From NCBI RefSeq assembly GCF_017355875.1, contig NZ_JAFEWC010000004.1:138989-202988 (forward strand): 64,000 nucleotides of DNA. The letters run 5' to 3'. Numbering within the stretch: position 1 is the stretch's first letter; every line of letters begins with the position of its first letter. Source of the stretch: Aridibaculum aurantiacum. GTDB taxonomy: Bacteria; Bacteroidota; Bacteroidia; Chitinophagales; Chitinophagaceae. The position numbers were made by a program, and so were the translations under genes. Shown piece by piece: positions 25,821-34,432 of the stretch. The notes beneath the pieces are model-generated. The model saw nothing but the letters and a program-made list of their open reading frames with translations. It ran no database searches and had not been told where the DNA came from.

Positions 25821-26936
25821 ATGAAGTTTATTGTTTCGTCTTCATCCTTGCTCAAACATTTGCAGCAGATAAACGGGGTGATCAATGCCAATACGGTATT
25901 ACCCATTTTGGAAGACTTTCTATTTGAAATTGAAGACCGCAAACTGACCATTGTAGCCACCGATCTTGAGACCGTAATGAGCGTTCAGATGGATGTGGAA
26001 AGCAAATCAAACGGGCGTGTTTGTATCCCGGCTAAGATCCTGATCGACTCTCTTAAGAATATAGCAGACCAACCACTTACTTTTAATATCGATAAGAACT
26101 TTGCTGTAGAACTGACCAGCGATAATGGTAAGTATAAGGTGATGGGAGAGAACCCAGACAACTTCCCTAAGGCTCCTACTGCTGATGATACTACCCCTTT
26201 TACCATGCCTAGTGGCGCTTTGGTAACGGCTATCAATAAAACATTGTTTGCAGTAAGCAACGATGACCTTCGCCCTGCTATGACGGGTGTATTCTTCGAA
26301 CTTTCTAAAGACTATATACAGTTTGTAGCTACCGATGCTCATCGCCTGGTTCGCTACAAGCGGCTTGATGTAAAATGTCCGAAGAACGAGAATTTCATTG
26401 TGCCTAAGAAGCCGCTGAACCTGCTAAAAAATGCACTGCCTGACAACGACGATGAACTTACTGTTAGCTATAACAGCAACCATTTATTTGTTTCGCATGG
26501 CACTACACAGCTAATCTGCCGACTGATAGATGCACGTTTCCCTGATTATAAGGTGGTAATACCTACAGACAATCCATACAAACTGGTTGTTGGTAAAGGT
26601 GATTTCCAGAGTGCGCTGCGCCGCGTAAGTGTTTTCAGTAACAAAAGCACCAACCAGGTTGCTCTTACTATAAGTGGTAGCGAACTACAAATGGCTGCCC
26701 AGGATGTAGATTTTTCTTTTGAAGGAAATGAAAGAATGAATTGCCAGTACGATGGCGAAGATCTACAGATTGCTTTCAATGCGCGTTTCTTAATTGAGAT
26801 GCTGAACGCAGCTGAAACAGATGAAGTAAAAGTGGAACTGGCTACTTCTACCAAAGCAGGTATCATCAAACCAACATCAAGCGAGGATAACGAAGACCTG
26901 CTGATGCTGGTAATGCCACTCATGCTCAACAACTAA
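25821..26936 (+). CDS. dnaN: DNA polymerase III beta subunit (sliding clamp) DnaN
   Basis: The 371-residue protein starts at MKFIVSSSSLLKHLQQINGV, the usual N terminus of bacterial DnaN; an ATG ten codons earlier would add MFLLLKPDHK, which clamps lack. The three clamp domains are visible: domain 1 around NANTVLPILEDFLFEI, domain 2 with DDLRPAMTGVFFEL and TDAHRLVRYK, and domain 3 ending EDNEDLLMLVMPLMLNN, typical of the last beta strand. It tethers DNA polymerase III to DNA. A perfect intrinsic terminator follows. Confidence 0.96.
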   Translation: MKFIVSSSSLLKHLQQINGVINANTVLPILEDFLFEIEDRKLTIVATDLETVMSVQMDVESKSNGRVCIPAKILIDSLKNIADQPLTFNIDKNFAVELTSDNGKYKVMGENPDNFPKAPTADDTTPFTMPSGALVTAINKTLFAVSNDDLRPAMTGVFFELSKDYIQFVATDAHRLVRYKRLDVKCPKNENFIVPKKPLNLLKNALPDNDDELTVSYNSNHLFVSHGTTQLICRLIDARFPDYKVVIPTDNPYKLVVGKGDFQSALRRVSVFSNKSTNQVALTISGSELQMAAQDVDFSFEGNERMNCQYDGEDLQIAFNARFLIEMLNAAETDEVKVELATSTKAGIIKPTSSEDNEDLLMLVMPLMLNN

Positions 26937-26960
26937 TACGCTACTAACCATTCTTTATAT

Positions 26961-26989
26961 AAATCCTCCTGCTTCAGGAGGATTTTTTT
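26961..26989 (+). terminator. Intrinsic terminator after dnaN
   Basis: A perfect 11-bp stem (AAATCCTCCTG / CAGGAGGATTT) with a 3-nt loop is followed by a run of T residues. Confidence 0.95.
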
Positions 26990-27054
26990 ATTTTTAATAG
27001 GCTGGTCTTTGAAGGAATTGTTGTGTTGCCAGCCACGGATCGACTATCAGCTAC

Positions 27055-27073
27055 TGTTGCGTCGCACTCTTGT
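27055..27073 (+). repeat. Copy of an intergenic repeat motif
   Basis: TGTTGCGTCGCACTCTTGT occurs again at 58713-58731 with one mismatch (18 of 19 identical). After it both copies share a GCGCAGC block. Neither lies in a gene. This copy sits in the gap between dnaN and the hydroxylase gene. Confidence 0.7.
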
Positions 27074-27137
27074 ACAGCATCTCGTGGCGCAGCGCTTCGG
27101 AAGCTAAGTACATTCAGCTTAAATAATCTCTTGCCAT

Positions 27138-27971
27138 ATGTTCGAAAATATAATTGATCATTTTCAAACGCTGGAGCAACGGCCGCTAGAGCGAATGGCT
27201 TTTATAGTTGGCGGCCTGCTTATCTTCTGGATCATTGAAGGAGCCATCCCGCTGGTAAAACTCCAATACAAGCGAAACAAGTGGAAGCATGCAAGTATCA
27301 ACTTCGGCTTTACGGTTATTCATCTTGTTATTCATACTTTTCTTGCTATCATCATTGTCTTAATGAGCGACTGGTGCAAGGCTAATGGTTTTGGCCTTGT
27401 GTACTGGACAAATGCTTCTGTGTTAGGAGCCATACTGATTTCTTTCCTTGTACTGGATCTTTTTGGTGGCTGGCTGGTACACATCACCCAGCATAAGATT
27501 TTTCACCTATGGCGGTTCCATGTTGTGCACCATGCCGATAATAATGTAGATGTCACTACAGGCTTACGCCATCACCCGATAGAAAGTGTGCTGAGAGGCA
27601 TATTCTTCTTTATGGGCATCCTTGTCTCCGGCGCGCCTATGTATGCTGTCATGATCTTCCAGACGTTGCTGGTGCTGGCTACCGCATTTACACATGCTAA
27701 TATCAGGTTGCCGCGATGGATCGACAATAGCCTGAGCTACGTATTTGTTTCTCCGAATATGCACAAGGTGCACCATCACTACATGCAGCCGTATACCGAT
27801 AGTAATTATGGCGCGGTTCTTTCCATCTGGGACCGCTTGTTTGGCACCTACCGAAAACTGGATCCCAAGGATATAAAGTATGGCCTTGACAGGTACTATC
27901 CTAATGAGAAAGATGAGGATTTTAAGATGTTGCTTTTCCACCCGTTTAAGAACCAGGATTTGAAGGATTAG
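27138..27971 (+). CDS. Fatty-acid hydroxylase / sterol-desaturase superfamily protein
   Basis: The 277-residue membrane protein has the di-iron His clusters of the family: HITQHKIFHLW (HxxxH-type), RFHVVHHADNNVDV (HxxHH), TGLRHHPIE and HKVHHHYMQPYTDSNYG. Several hydrophobic helices precede them, and WDRLFGTYRK follows, a common end. It hydroxylates or desaturates a lipid, substrate unknown; in Bacteroidota these may act on carotenoids or fatty acids. A single gene, in the inner membrane. Confidence 0.88.
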   Translation: MFENIIDHFQTLEQRPLERMAFIVGGLLIFWIIEGAIPLVKLQYKRNKWKHASINFGFTVIHLVIHTFLAIIIVLMSDWCKANGFGLVYWTNASVLGAILISFLVLDLFGGWLVHITQHKIFHLWRFHVVHHADNNVDVTTGLRHHPIESVLRGIFFFMGILVSGAPMYAVMIFQTLLVLATAFTHANIRLPRWIDNSLSYVFVSPNMHKVHHHYMQPYTDSNYGAVLSIWDRLFGTYRKLDPKDIKYGLDRYYPNEKDEDFKMLLFHPFKNQDLKD

Positions 27972-28102
27972 GTTCATTTCGGGAAAATCTATTTCAGCAT
28001 CCACCTCGAAGTTTATGCTTTATCACTTGAAGTTTTACATCATTTACAGAGGTTGATTGTCCTTGTCATAACTTCATCCTTTACTCAAACTTATATTCAC
28101 AC

Positions 28103-28837
28103 ATGAATCGTGGTTCCACCATCGCCGTTATTCCTGCCCGTTATGCAGCTACACGTTTCCCTGCCAAGCTAATGCAGCAGTTGGGAAATAAATCTGTGAT
28201 CAGGCATACGTACGACAATACAAAAGCAACAGGATTATTTGATGAAGTATTTGTAGCTACCGATAGCGACATCATTTACAATGAGATTACCAGCAATGGT
28301 GGTAAGGCAGTAATGAGTATAAAGCAACACGAAAGTGGCAGCGACCGGATAGCAGAAGCAGTAGCCGACATGGATGTAGACATAGTAGTGAATGTTCAGG
28401 GAGATGAGCCTTTTGTTCAGAAGGAGCCACTGCAGAAACTGTTAGAGGTCTTTGAGGGTGAAGAGGGGCAGGATGTTCAGGTAGCATCGCTGATGCAGGT
28501 GCTTACGGAGCAGAAATTAATCAATGATCCTAACTATGTAAAAGTGGCTGTAGATAACAAGATGAATGCGCTGTTCTTTAGCCGATCAGTTATTCCATAT
28601 TCGCGCAGCAGCGAGGGCAGTATTATCTACTATGAACACATTGGTGTGTATGCTTTCAGGAAACAGGCGTTGCTCAATTTTACCAACTGGCCAATGACAC
28701 CATTGGAAAGCGCTGAAAAGATAGAATGCCTGCGGTACCTGGAAAATGGCGTCAGGATGAAAATGATAGTAACAGAGTATATGGGAGTAGAAATAGATAC
28801 ACCGGAAGACCTGGAAAGAGCTGCTAAATTGCTTTAG
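28103..28837 (+). CDS. kdsB: Kdo/8-amino-Kdo cytidylyltransferase KdsB
   Basis: The 244-residue protein matches Kds[21 protein letters not shown] (nucleotide loop), [30 protein letters not shown] and [15 protein letters not shown], then [20 protein letters not shown]. It activates 3-deoxy-manno-octulosonate with CTP for LPS core. The adjacent iron-alcohol-dehydrogenase-like gene resembles KdnB, so the real substrate could be 8-amino-Kdo. Converges with a hypothetical membrane protein, overlapping by 4 nt. Confidence 0.93.
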   Translation: MNRGSTIAVIPARYAATRFPAKLMQQLGNKSVIRHTYDNTKATGLFDEVFVATDSDIIYNEITSNGGKAVMSIKQHESGSDRIAEAVADMDVDIVVNVQGDEPFVQKEPLQKLLEVFEGEEGQDVQVASLMQVLTEQKLINDPNYVKVAVDNKMNALFFSRSVIPYSRSSEGSIIYYEHIGVYAFRKQALLNFTNWPMTPLESAEKIECLRYLENGVRMKMIVTEYMGVEIDTPEDLERAAKLL

Positions 28838-29337
28838 TTCTGAAGCCTGTCCAGTATGCCGTTGATCCTTTCGTAAACCAATGTTAGTTCTTCGTCGTAT
28901 TTATTAGAATTCTCTTTAAAAGCTTTATACAGCAGTTTAGCCTGTTGCACTCTTAGGTCTGCATATTCAGAAAGCAATTCACGCTTTTGATTAAGTTCTT
29001 TGTCTAGCTTGTAATTCTTGGTTGTAGCTACTTGTTTTTGAAAGCTTTGCCATTCAGGTAAAGTGCTGTCAGCTAAAATGCCTGCGGCCTGGTCCATATT
29101 CTGAACATACTGCAGCCTGCTCATTTGCTGTACAGCCTGCTCCTCCACCTTGTTCATCTGAACAAGGGTCTGTTCAAAAAGAGGTGTATCGTCGCGACGC
29201 GGCCTCAACAATAAAAATGCTGCAATAGAAGCTACCCCGGCTATACCGATAAATACTTTTTTATTCTTACTAACTATATCGCGGGTATCGTTCCAAAGTT
29301 TGATAGGATGTGGAAGTTTCCACACATTGTCGTTCAT
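28834..29337 (-). CDS. Hypothetical protein with one membrane helix and coiled coil
   Basis: The 167-residue protein has a short cytosolic start, a single transmembrane segment [20 protein letters not shown] (about 28-47), and a long predicted coiled coil with heptad-like Gln/Glu/Leu spacing ([20 protein letters not shown] onward). No signal peptide cleavage site and no known domain recognised. Its position between kdsB and the KdnB-like gene is divergent from the latter, so a shared regulatory role is possible but unproved. Confidence 0.75.
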   Translation of the reverse strand: MNDNVWKLPHPIKLWNDTRDIVSKNKKVFIGIAGVASIAAFLLLRPRRDDTPLFEQTLVQMNKVEEQAVQQMSRLQYVQNMDQAAGILADSTLPEWQSFQKQVATTKNYKLDKELNQKRELLSEYADLRVQQAKLLYKAFKENSNKYDEELTLVYERINGILDRLQN

Positions 29338-29424
29338 ATAGGGTCCTTTCTAAAGGAGAGACCAAAAGTCGGCCATTTCCACCGCAACAATAGTATAATT
29401 TCGCATCTGTAAAAAATATAAACG

Positions 29425-30507
29425 ATGAGTAGTTTTCGCAATTTCAAAATGATTGGTTATGTGGTTTTTGGAAGAGGAAGTTTTAACCAATTGAATGATA
29501 TATTGAAACCGCATAGGAAGGATAACAGACCAATGGTTTTCCTTGTAGACAACTACTTCGAAAATGGTGCTAATGGCCTTGTAAAAAGGATCCCTGTACA
29601 GGAAAATGACAAGGTGATTTTTGCAGATGTAACGTACGAGCCTAAGACAACTTATGTAGATAGTATTGCACAACAATTAAAAGATGAATATGGAACTGTA
29701 AGCGGTGTAATAGGCATTGGTGGCGGTTCTACTCTTGATCTTGCTAAGGCTGTAAGCCTCATGATGACCAACCCCGGATCATCTGCCGATTACCAGGGTT
29801 GGGACCTGGTACAGAAAGCTGGTGTTTATAAAGCAGGTATTCCTACACTAAGCGGTACCGGTGCTGAAGTAAGCCGCACCACTGTGCTTACAGGCCCTAC
29901 GCGTAAGCTCGGCATGAACAGCGATTTCACTCCATTCGACCAAATAGTTTTAGATCCTGAATTGATAGCTAATGCACCGGTAAACCAACGCTTTTATACA
30001 GGCATGGACTGCTATATACACTGCATTGAAAGCTTGCAGGGAACATACCTGAACGAGTTCAGCAAAAGCTATGGCGAAAAAGCACTGGAACTATGCAGGA
30101 AAGTATTTTTAGAAAAAGATACATGGGATGAAGAAAGCGATGACAAGCTAATGATGGCAAGTTATGCCGGCGGTATGAGCATAGCTTATAGCCAGGTAGG
30201 TGTAGCACATGCTGTCAGCTATGGCCTTAGCTACTTGCTTGGTACCAAGCATGGCATTGGAAACTGTATCGTCATGAACCAACTGGAAGAATACTACCCG
30301 GAAGGAGTAGCGGAGTTTAAACGTATGGTTGAAAAAAGCGGTGCAGAAATACCAACCGGAATTTGCAAGGGATTGACTGATGAACAATTTGATACCATGA
30401 TAAACGTAAGCCTTGGTATGAAACCTTTATGGGAAAACGCACTTGGTAAAAATTGGGAGCAGGTAATGACGCGACAAAAGCTTCGTGATTTATACGAGAA
30501 ACTATAA
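29425..30507 (+). CDS. kdnB: Iron-containing alcohol dehydrogenase family, KdnB-like (Kdo 8-oxidase)
   Basis: The 360-residue protein is a group-III type iron-dependent dehydrogenase with GIGGGSTLDLAKAVSLM (nucleotide loop), TLSGTGAEVSRTTVL, TGMDCYIHCIES (metal ligands D and H), GVAHAVSYGLSYLLGTKHGI with the two further His. Compared with ordinary ADHs it is short, and its neighbour kdsB fits KdnB of Shewanella, which oxidises Kdo at C8 before amination. No KdnA-type aminotransferase lies next to it, so the assignment is a tentative family-level call. A short intrinsic terminator follows. Confidence 0.72.
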   Translation: MSSFRNFKMIGYVVFGRGSFNQLNDILKPHRKDNRPMVFLVDNYFENGANGLVKRIPVQENDKVIFADVTYEPKTTYVDSIAQQLKDEYGTVSGVIGIGGGSTLDLAKAVSLMMTNPGSSADYQGWDLVQKAGVYKAGIPTLSGTGAEVSRTTVLTGPTRKLGMNSDFTPFDQIVLDPELIANAPVNQRFYTGMDCYIHCIESLQGTYLNEFSKSYGEKALELCRKVFLEKDTWDEESDDKLMMASYAGGMSIAYSQVGVAHAVSYGLSYLLGTKHGIGNCIVMNQLEEYYPEGVAEFKRMVEKSGAEIPTGICKGLTDEQFDTMINVSLGMKPLWENALGKNWEQVMTRQKLRDLYEKL

Positions 30508-30514
30508 CAACGAT

Positions 30515-30537
30515 AGCCGCTTTTGCGGCTTTTTTTC
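30515..30537 (+). terminator. Intrinsic terminator after KdnB-like gene
   Basis: A 6-bp GC-rich stem (AGCCGC / GCGGCT) with a TTTT loop runs into seven T residues. Confidence 0.9.
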
Positions 30538-30604
30538 TTCTAGAAAATACCATAGCACCGCCACCATCTCAACATTCAAATCGTCTGTCCACTATCTTTA
30601 ATCA

Positions 30605-31699
30605 ATGCGTCCTCATAAATACATCAAACGGATTATTCAGCCCATTTTTACTACCGGCCGTACCAAAGAGATCCTTCATGTAAACCCAACCGTTCAACCC
30701 ATTCGTGAAGAAGCCAAAGAGATCAAGATATTTATTTACAACTACGATGGCCGCCACCTGAACGAGATGCAGGCTGAAACACCGGAAGCGTGTTTTGATT
30801 TTAAAGACACGAACAATGTAAGCTGGATAAATATCGATGGCATACGTAAAAAGGATGTAGAACTTATTTGCAGAAAGTTTGGAGTACACAACCTGATAGT
30901 GGAAGATATTTTAAGTGTTGGGCAACGGCCAAAAACGGATGAGATAGAAGGCATCATGTTTTGCCTGCTAAACATGCTTTACTTCAACGATAGACATTGC
31001 TCGGTAGAGCAGGAGCAGATAAGCATAGTGTTGGGAAAGAACTTTGTGCTCACCTTCCAGGAAGATGCAAGCCGCGACGTATTTGATTCCCTTCGTGAAA
31101 AACTACGGTTATCGTCCAGCAAGATCAGGCACAGCGGTGCTGATTACCTCTGCTATTCATTGATAGATATGATCGTTGACCACTACTTTGTAGTGATGGA
31201 AAGCCTTGGCGAAAAGATTGAACAGCTGGAAGAAGAGATCATCAGAAATACCAACACCCGTTCGCTGGCAAAGATCAATAGCCTGAGAAAAGAACTGATA
31301 GTACTAAAACGAAACGTGTCACCGGTTCGCGACCTGGTGAATGGCTTTATAAAAAGTGAAAGCGAATTGCTGGAAGACCGCACTACAAAATATTTCAAGG
31401 ATGTATACGACCATATAGTACAGGCTAATGACCTGGCGGAAAACTACCGCGATATGATGACGAGCCTGCAGGATCTGTACTTGAGTAAAGTGAACCTGAA
31501 GATGAATGAAGTAATGAAAGTGATGGCTGTAGTTACTTGCCTACTTGCACCGGCAACTGTTATAGGAGGAATCTTTGGAATGAACTTCGACATCATACCC
31601 TATGCACATAATCAATGGGGTTTTCATGTTACAGTAGGATTCATGCTACTGGTGCCTGTGATGATGTTATTCATCTTCAAAAGACGCGGCTGGTTCTAA
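30605..31699 (+). CDS. corA: Magnesium/cobalt transporter CorA
   Basis: The 364-residue protein has a long cytosolic domain with the long stalk helix (around EKIEQLEEEIIRNTNTRSLA) and two C-terminal membrane helices separated by a loop. The CorA signature is IFGMNFDI, a variant GMN motif. The C terminus is positively charged (FKRRGWF), as usual. It imports Mg2+ (or Co2+/Ni2+) across the inner membrane. Single gene, following a terminator of the previous unit. Confidence 0.93.
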   Translation: MRPHKYIKRIIQPIFTTGRTKEILHVNPTVQPIREEAKEIKIFIYNYDGRHLNEMQAETPEACFDFKDTNNVSWINIDGIRKKDVELICRKFGVHNLIVEDILSVGQRPKTDEIEGIMFCLLNMLYFNDRHCSVEQEQISIVLGKNFVLTFQEDASRDVFDSLREKLRLSSSKIRHSGADYLCYSLIDMIVDHYFVVMESLGEKIEQLEEEIIRNTNTRSLAKINSLRKELIVLKRNVSPVRDLVNGFIKSESELLEDRTTKYFKDVYDHIVQANDLAENYRDMMTSLQDLYLSKVNLKMNEVMKVMAVVTCLLAPATVIGGIFGMNFDIIPYAHNQWGFHVTVGFMLLVPVMMLFIFKRRGWF

Positions 31700-31779
31700 T
31701 TACAGTTGATTATATAAACAACAAGCATACTTACTTTATAAAACAGTAAGATCTCGTAATAGATAAGCTGAAGATATCG

Positions 31780-31971
31780 TTACCTGAATCTACTGTAAGC
31801 CAACGTAAGCAGGTCTTTTTTCCATTTAAGAAAGCGAAGGCGAAGACGAATATCATTAAGCACTGTAGCGCTTTGTTCTGTAGATAGCTGCATTTCCAAC
31901 TGTTGTATTTCTTGCTGAAGAGCATCAAGTTGCTGTCCGTGCATACCCATACCTGTAGAAGGACTATTCAT
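31780..31971 (-). CDS. Small predicted coiled-coil protein
   Basis: The 63-residue frame encodes a helical protein with clear heptads: GQQLDALQQEIQQLEMQLST, SATVLNDIRLRLRFLKWKKD. GGGAG lies directly before the ATG, an unusually close spacing, so one of the two internal ATGs (residues 8 and 10) could be the true start. A second minus-strand frame overlaps it but is hydrophobic junk by composition. No family recognised. It lies upstream of nothing obvious and downstream of the kinase gene. Confidence 0.6.
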   Translation of the reverse strand: MNSPSTGMGMHGQQLDALQQEIQQLEMQLSTEQSATVLNDIRLRLRFLKWKKDLLTLAYSRFR

Positions 31972-32088
31972 CTCCCAAAAATAGAGATCACCTCACACAG
32001 AAGAAGCCATGTTTATAAAATGGGAATAATTACAGGCTCGCCCGTACAATACACAGAACGACCGCTAAATATAAGCTGATGCAATAAC

Positions 32089-33300
32089 CTAAACTGCCTT
32101 GTTCATTTCTTGGATGAACTGTACTTCTGTGATTTGTAGCGTTACTGTAGTGCCCATATTGGGTAAAGAAGATATGAACATGTCGCCGCCGGTATGCTTT
32201 AGATACTGACGTGTAAGGAATAAACCAGCGCCCGATCCTTTTTCATTTTTTGTACCCAAAGAAGAGGCTATAGGCGAATCATTTAAAATGGTATGAACCG
32301 TTTTTTTGTCCATTCCTTTTCCATCATCTGCTACTTTTATAAGTAGTGTATCCTTCTCTTTAAAGATCCAGATATTGATATTGCCGGAGGTGGTGTACTT
32401 GTTTGCGTTGTGAAGCAAATTATTCAGCACTAGTTGAAGTCCTATTCCATCTACATAAACATCTGTATCAATGTAGCAGCTTATAGAAACCAGGTTTTGC
32501 TTGGCTTCTATATCCTTTGCTTGTAGCGCTACAGTTTCGCGAACAAGCTCTTCTATGTTATAGAACTTCATGCGGCGGCTACTGCTATGAAGAAGTTGTG
32601 TGCCCAGGTACATAAGCTTTTCAACCGTGCATATCAATAGGTCTACCCGCTCCTGCGAGTCATCTACCAGGTGTGTAAGCTCTTCCCTGCTTAGCGCGCC
32701 CTGCTGAAACAAGCCCAGCAGTTGTTGAATATTGCTAAGAGGCGTTTTTATCTCATGCGCCAGCATCGAAAGCATCAACTTGTTGATTCCTTCTTTTGAC
32801 TGTAATTCCCGCACTTCTTCCTGTGCCTGTTGAAAAGCTGCTCTTTGCTCCAGCAGTAGGTCTACCTGCTTACCTAGCAGTTGCAAGGCGTTTACCTGCT
32901 CCTCGCTTAGCTGGTGATGCTGCAAGTGAAACACGCACAAAGAACCAATGGTAGTACCCGCAGGTGATTTTATAGGAACACCTGCATAAAAGCGCAGGTG
33001 ATGTTTTTTTACCAGCGGATTGTTGCTAAACAATTCATTGGTTTCTGGCTGGTCTACTATGTATATGTTTTGCCTGGAAGCAATGGTATGAATGCAAAAA
33101 GAATTTTCTACCGGTATGTTCTTAATTGCATTGGCAGTGCCTGCTTTTGTCCATTGCCTGTTTTTATCAATAAGTGTAATAGCACTGTCGCTGGTCTTAC
33201 AGATCAGCGCGGCCATGTTCACTATATTTTGAAAAACTTCTTCATTTTCTGTATCCAGGATCTTTAATGAATAAAGTTCTTCCAGGTGCAATGGAGTCAT
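32089..33300 (-). CDS. GAF-domain sensor histidine kinase
   Basis: The 403-residue protein has no membrane helix. Residues 15-150 form a GAF domain (ALICKTSDSAITLIDKNRQW, SFCIHTIASRQNIYIVD). A coiled linker leads to the H-box MLAHEIKTPLSNIQQLL (residues 178-194) and the HATPase region with NNLLHNANKYT (N box), KVADDGKGMD (G1) and GSGAGLFLTRQYLKHTGG (G2). It is a complete cytosolic kinase with no receiver attached. The signal is unknown; GAF domains often bind cyclic nucleotides or haem-like cofactors. No response regulator is adjacent. Confidence 0.9.
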   Translation of the reverse strand: MTPLHLEELYSLKILDTENEEVFQNIVNMAALICKTSDSAITLIDKNRQWTKAGTANAIKNIPVENSFCIHTIASRQNIYIVDQPETNELFSNNPLVKKHHLRFYAGVPIKSPAGTTIGSLCVFHLQHHQLSEEQVNALQLLGKQVDLLLEQRAAFQQAQEEVRELQSKEGINKLMLSMLAHEIKTPLSNIQQLLGLFQQGALSREELTHLVDDSQERVDLLICTVEKLMYLGTQLLHSSSRRMKFYNIEELVRETVALQAKDIEAKQNLVSISCYIDTDVYVDGIGLQLVLNNLLHNANKYTTSGNINIWIFKEKDTLLIKVADDGKGMDKKTVHTILNDSPIASSLGTKNEKGSGAGLFLTRQYLKHTGGDMFISSLPNMGTTVTLQITEVQFIQEMNKAV

Positions 33301-33405
33301 TGTATGGGATTTTAGGGCAAATACAAAGCTACCGGCACTAACAGCCGTATGTTATTAAAATGAAGTAAAATCCGTTAAAAGATGATTAGTGCTTTTATGG
33401 GTGTT

Positions 33406-33753
33406 TCAGCCAGTTTTGGTGCTGGTTTTCTTTTTATTTTTCTTCACCAGGTTGAAAGAATCATCAATCATTTGCAGCACTTCTTTCCTGGGAATGGTAC
33501 CATCTACAACCACTGTATTCCAGTGTTTCTTGTTCATGTGGTAACCGGGTATAACAGCTGCATACTGCTCCCGAAGCTCAAGCGCTTTTTGAGGATCGCA
33601 TTTTACATTCACCCGGAGAGGGTGTTCATCGAGCGAAGCGAGTAAAAATATCTTCCCATCAACTTTAAAAACCAAAGTGTGCTCATCAAAAGGAAAACAT
33701 TCCTCTGCACCTGGCTTCTGGATACAATATTCACGCAGCAGTTCTATATCCAC
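33406..33753 (-). CDS. MmcQ/YjbR-like protein
   Basis: The 115-residue product from the GTG start (MDIELLREYCIQKPGAEEC) matches the usual start of the MmcQ/YjbR family. A longer ATG frame adds 18 codons but overlaps the upstream gene by 34 nt and is unlike the family. Conserved features are FPFDEHTLVFKVDGKIFLLA, an RVNVKCDP turn and GYHMNKKHWNTVVVDGTIPR. The family has a double-wing DNA-binding-like fold of unestablished role. Co-transcribed with the DUF2480 gene upstream. Confidence 0.85.
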   Translation of the reverse strand: MDIELLREYCIQKPGAEECFPFDEHTLVFKVDGKIFLLASLDEHPLRVNVKCDPQKALELREQYAAVIPGYHMNKKHWNTVVVDGTIPRKEVLQMIDDSFNLVKKNKKKTSTKTG

Positions 33754-33773
33754 CTGTACATAGTTTAAAGCAA

Positions 33774-34277
33774 TTACCGCTTCTTGAAAATAGGCACTGT
33801 ACTGCAAGGCTCGCCGTACATAATGCTTTTAACCACTGGTCTTAGTAATGAAGTGATAGCTACGTAAGCAGTTTCCGGGATAGGTACATCGCCACAACCT
33901 TTTACCACTACACGTTTGTCTGCATAATCCTCTGCTTGTACCTTACTGATATTTTGAAGAAGGACATTTTGTACCAGTTCTTTCCCGGTACCAAAAGCAA
34001 CCTCTTTTGCCACCGGCTGTAAGTTGGAAGCTACCAACATATAGGCCCACATAGGAATGATGGCATCTGCAGAGCAGGTAACTGCTACATATTTATTGCG
34101 GTATTGCTCCCAGTCGTGCGACTGCAGCGATGCTCTGAAATCCTTCTCTTTCAAAATAAGACCCATGAACAAGTAGTCCTTAAGGTCAAATACAGTTATC
34201 TCGCCTTTTGGATAAAAGTCCTCCAGGTCTATTGTAGTAAGTGCACTTTCTGTTACCCTGTTTACTATCGGTTCCAT
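33774..34277 (-). CDS. DUF2480 family protein
   Basis: The 167-residue protein is a DUF2480-type product, typical of Bacteroidota: EPIVNRVTESALTTIDLEDF at the start, then FRASLQSHDWEQYRNKYVAV, ADAIIPMWAYMLVASNL and KGCGDVPIPETAYVAITSLL. The function is not known. No signal peptide. The next gene (MmcQ-like) starts about 20 nt after its stop. The spacing suggests one transcript. Confidence 0.9.
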   Translation of the reverse strand: MEPIVNRVTESALTTIDLEDFYPKGEITVFDLKDYLFMGLILKEKDFRASLQSHDWEQYRNKYVAVTCSADAIIPMWAYMLVASNLQPVAKEVAFGTGKELVQNVLLQNISKVQAEDYADKRVVVKGCGDVPIPETAYVAITSLLRPVVKSIMYGEPCSTVPIFKKR

Positions 34278-34379
34278 ACTACAAATTTACAACAGCAGCA
34301 GGTTTATTGGTGTTAAAAGGAAATGATCTGCACGCCAAGATTGTTGAATTGCGGAATTTCTCAACCAAACCTTTAGCAA

Positions 34380-34412
34380 ATAAAAACGCCCCGCATGAGC
34401 GAGGCGTTTCAC
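34380..34412 (-). terminator. Intrinsic terminator after ppiD
   Basis: On the minus strand, AAACGCCTCGC pairs with GCGGGGCGTTT (11 bp with one G-U) around a TCAT loop, followed by a T run. It lies between the ppiD-like gene and the DUF2480 gene. Confidence 0.88.
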
Positions 34413-34432
34413 ATATTTGAATTGATATTCTA

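Noticed and set aside
31731-31928. 65-codon minus-strand frame overlapping the small coiled-coil gene
   Set aside because: Hydrophobic, Cys-rich composition; the other frame is the protein-like one.
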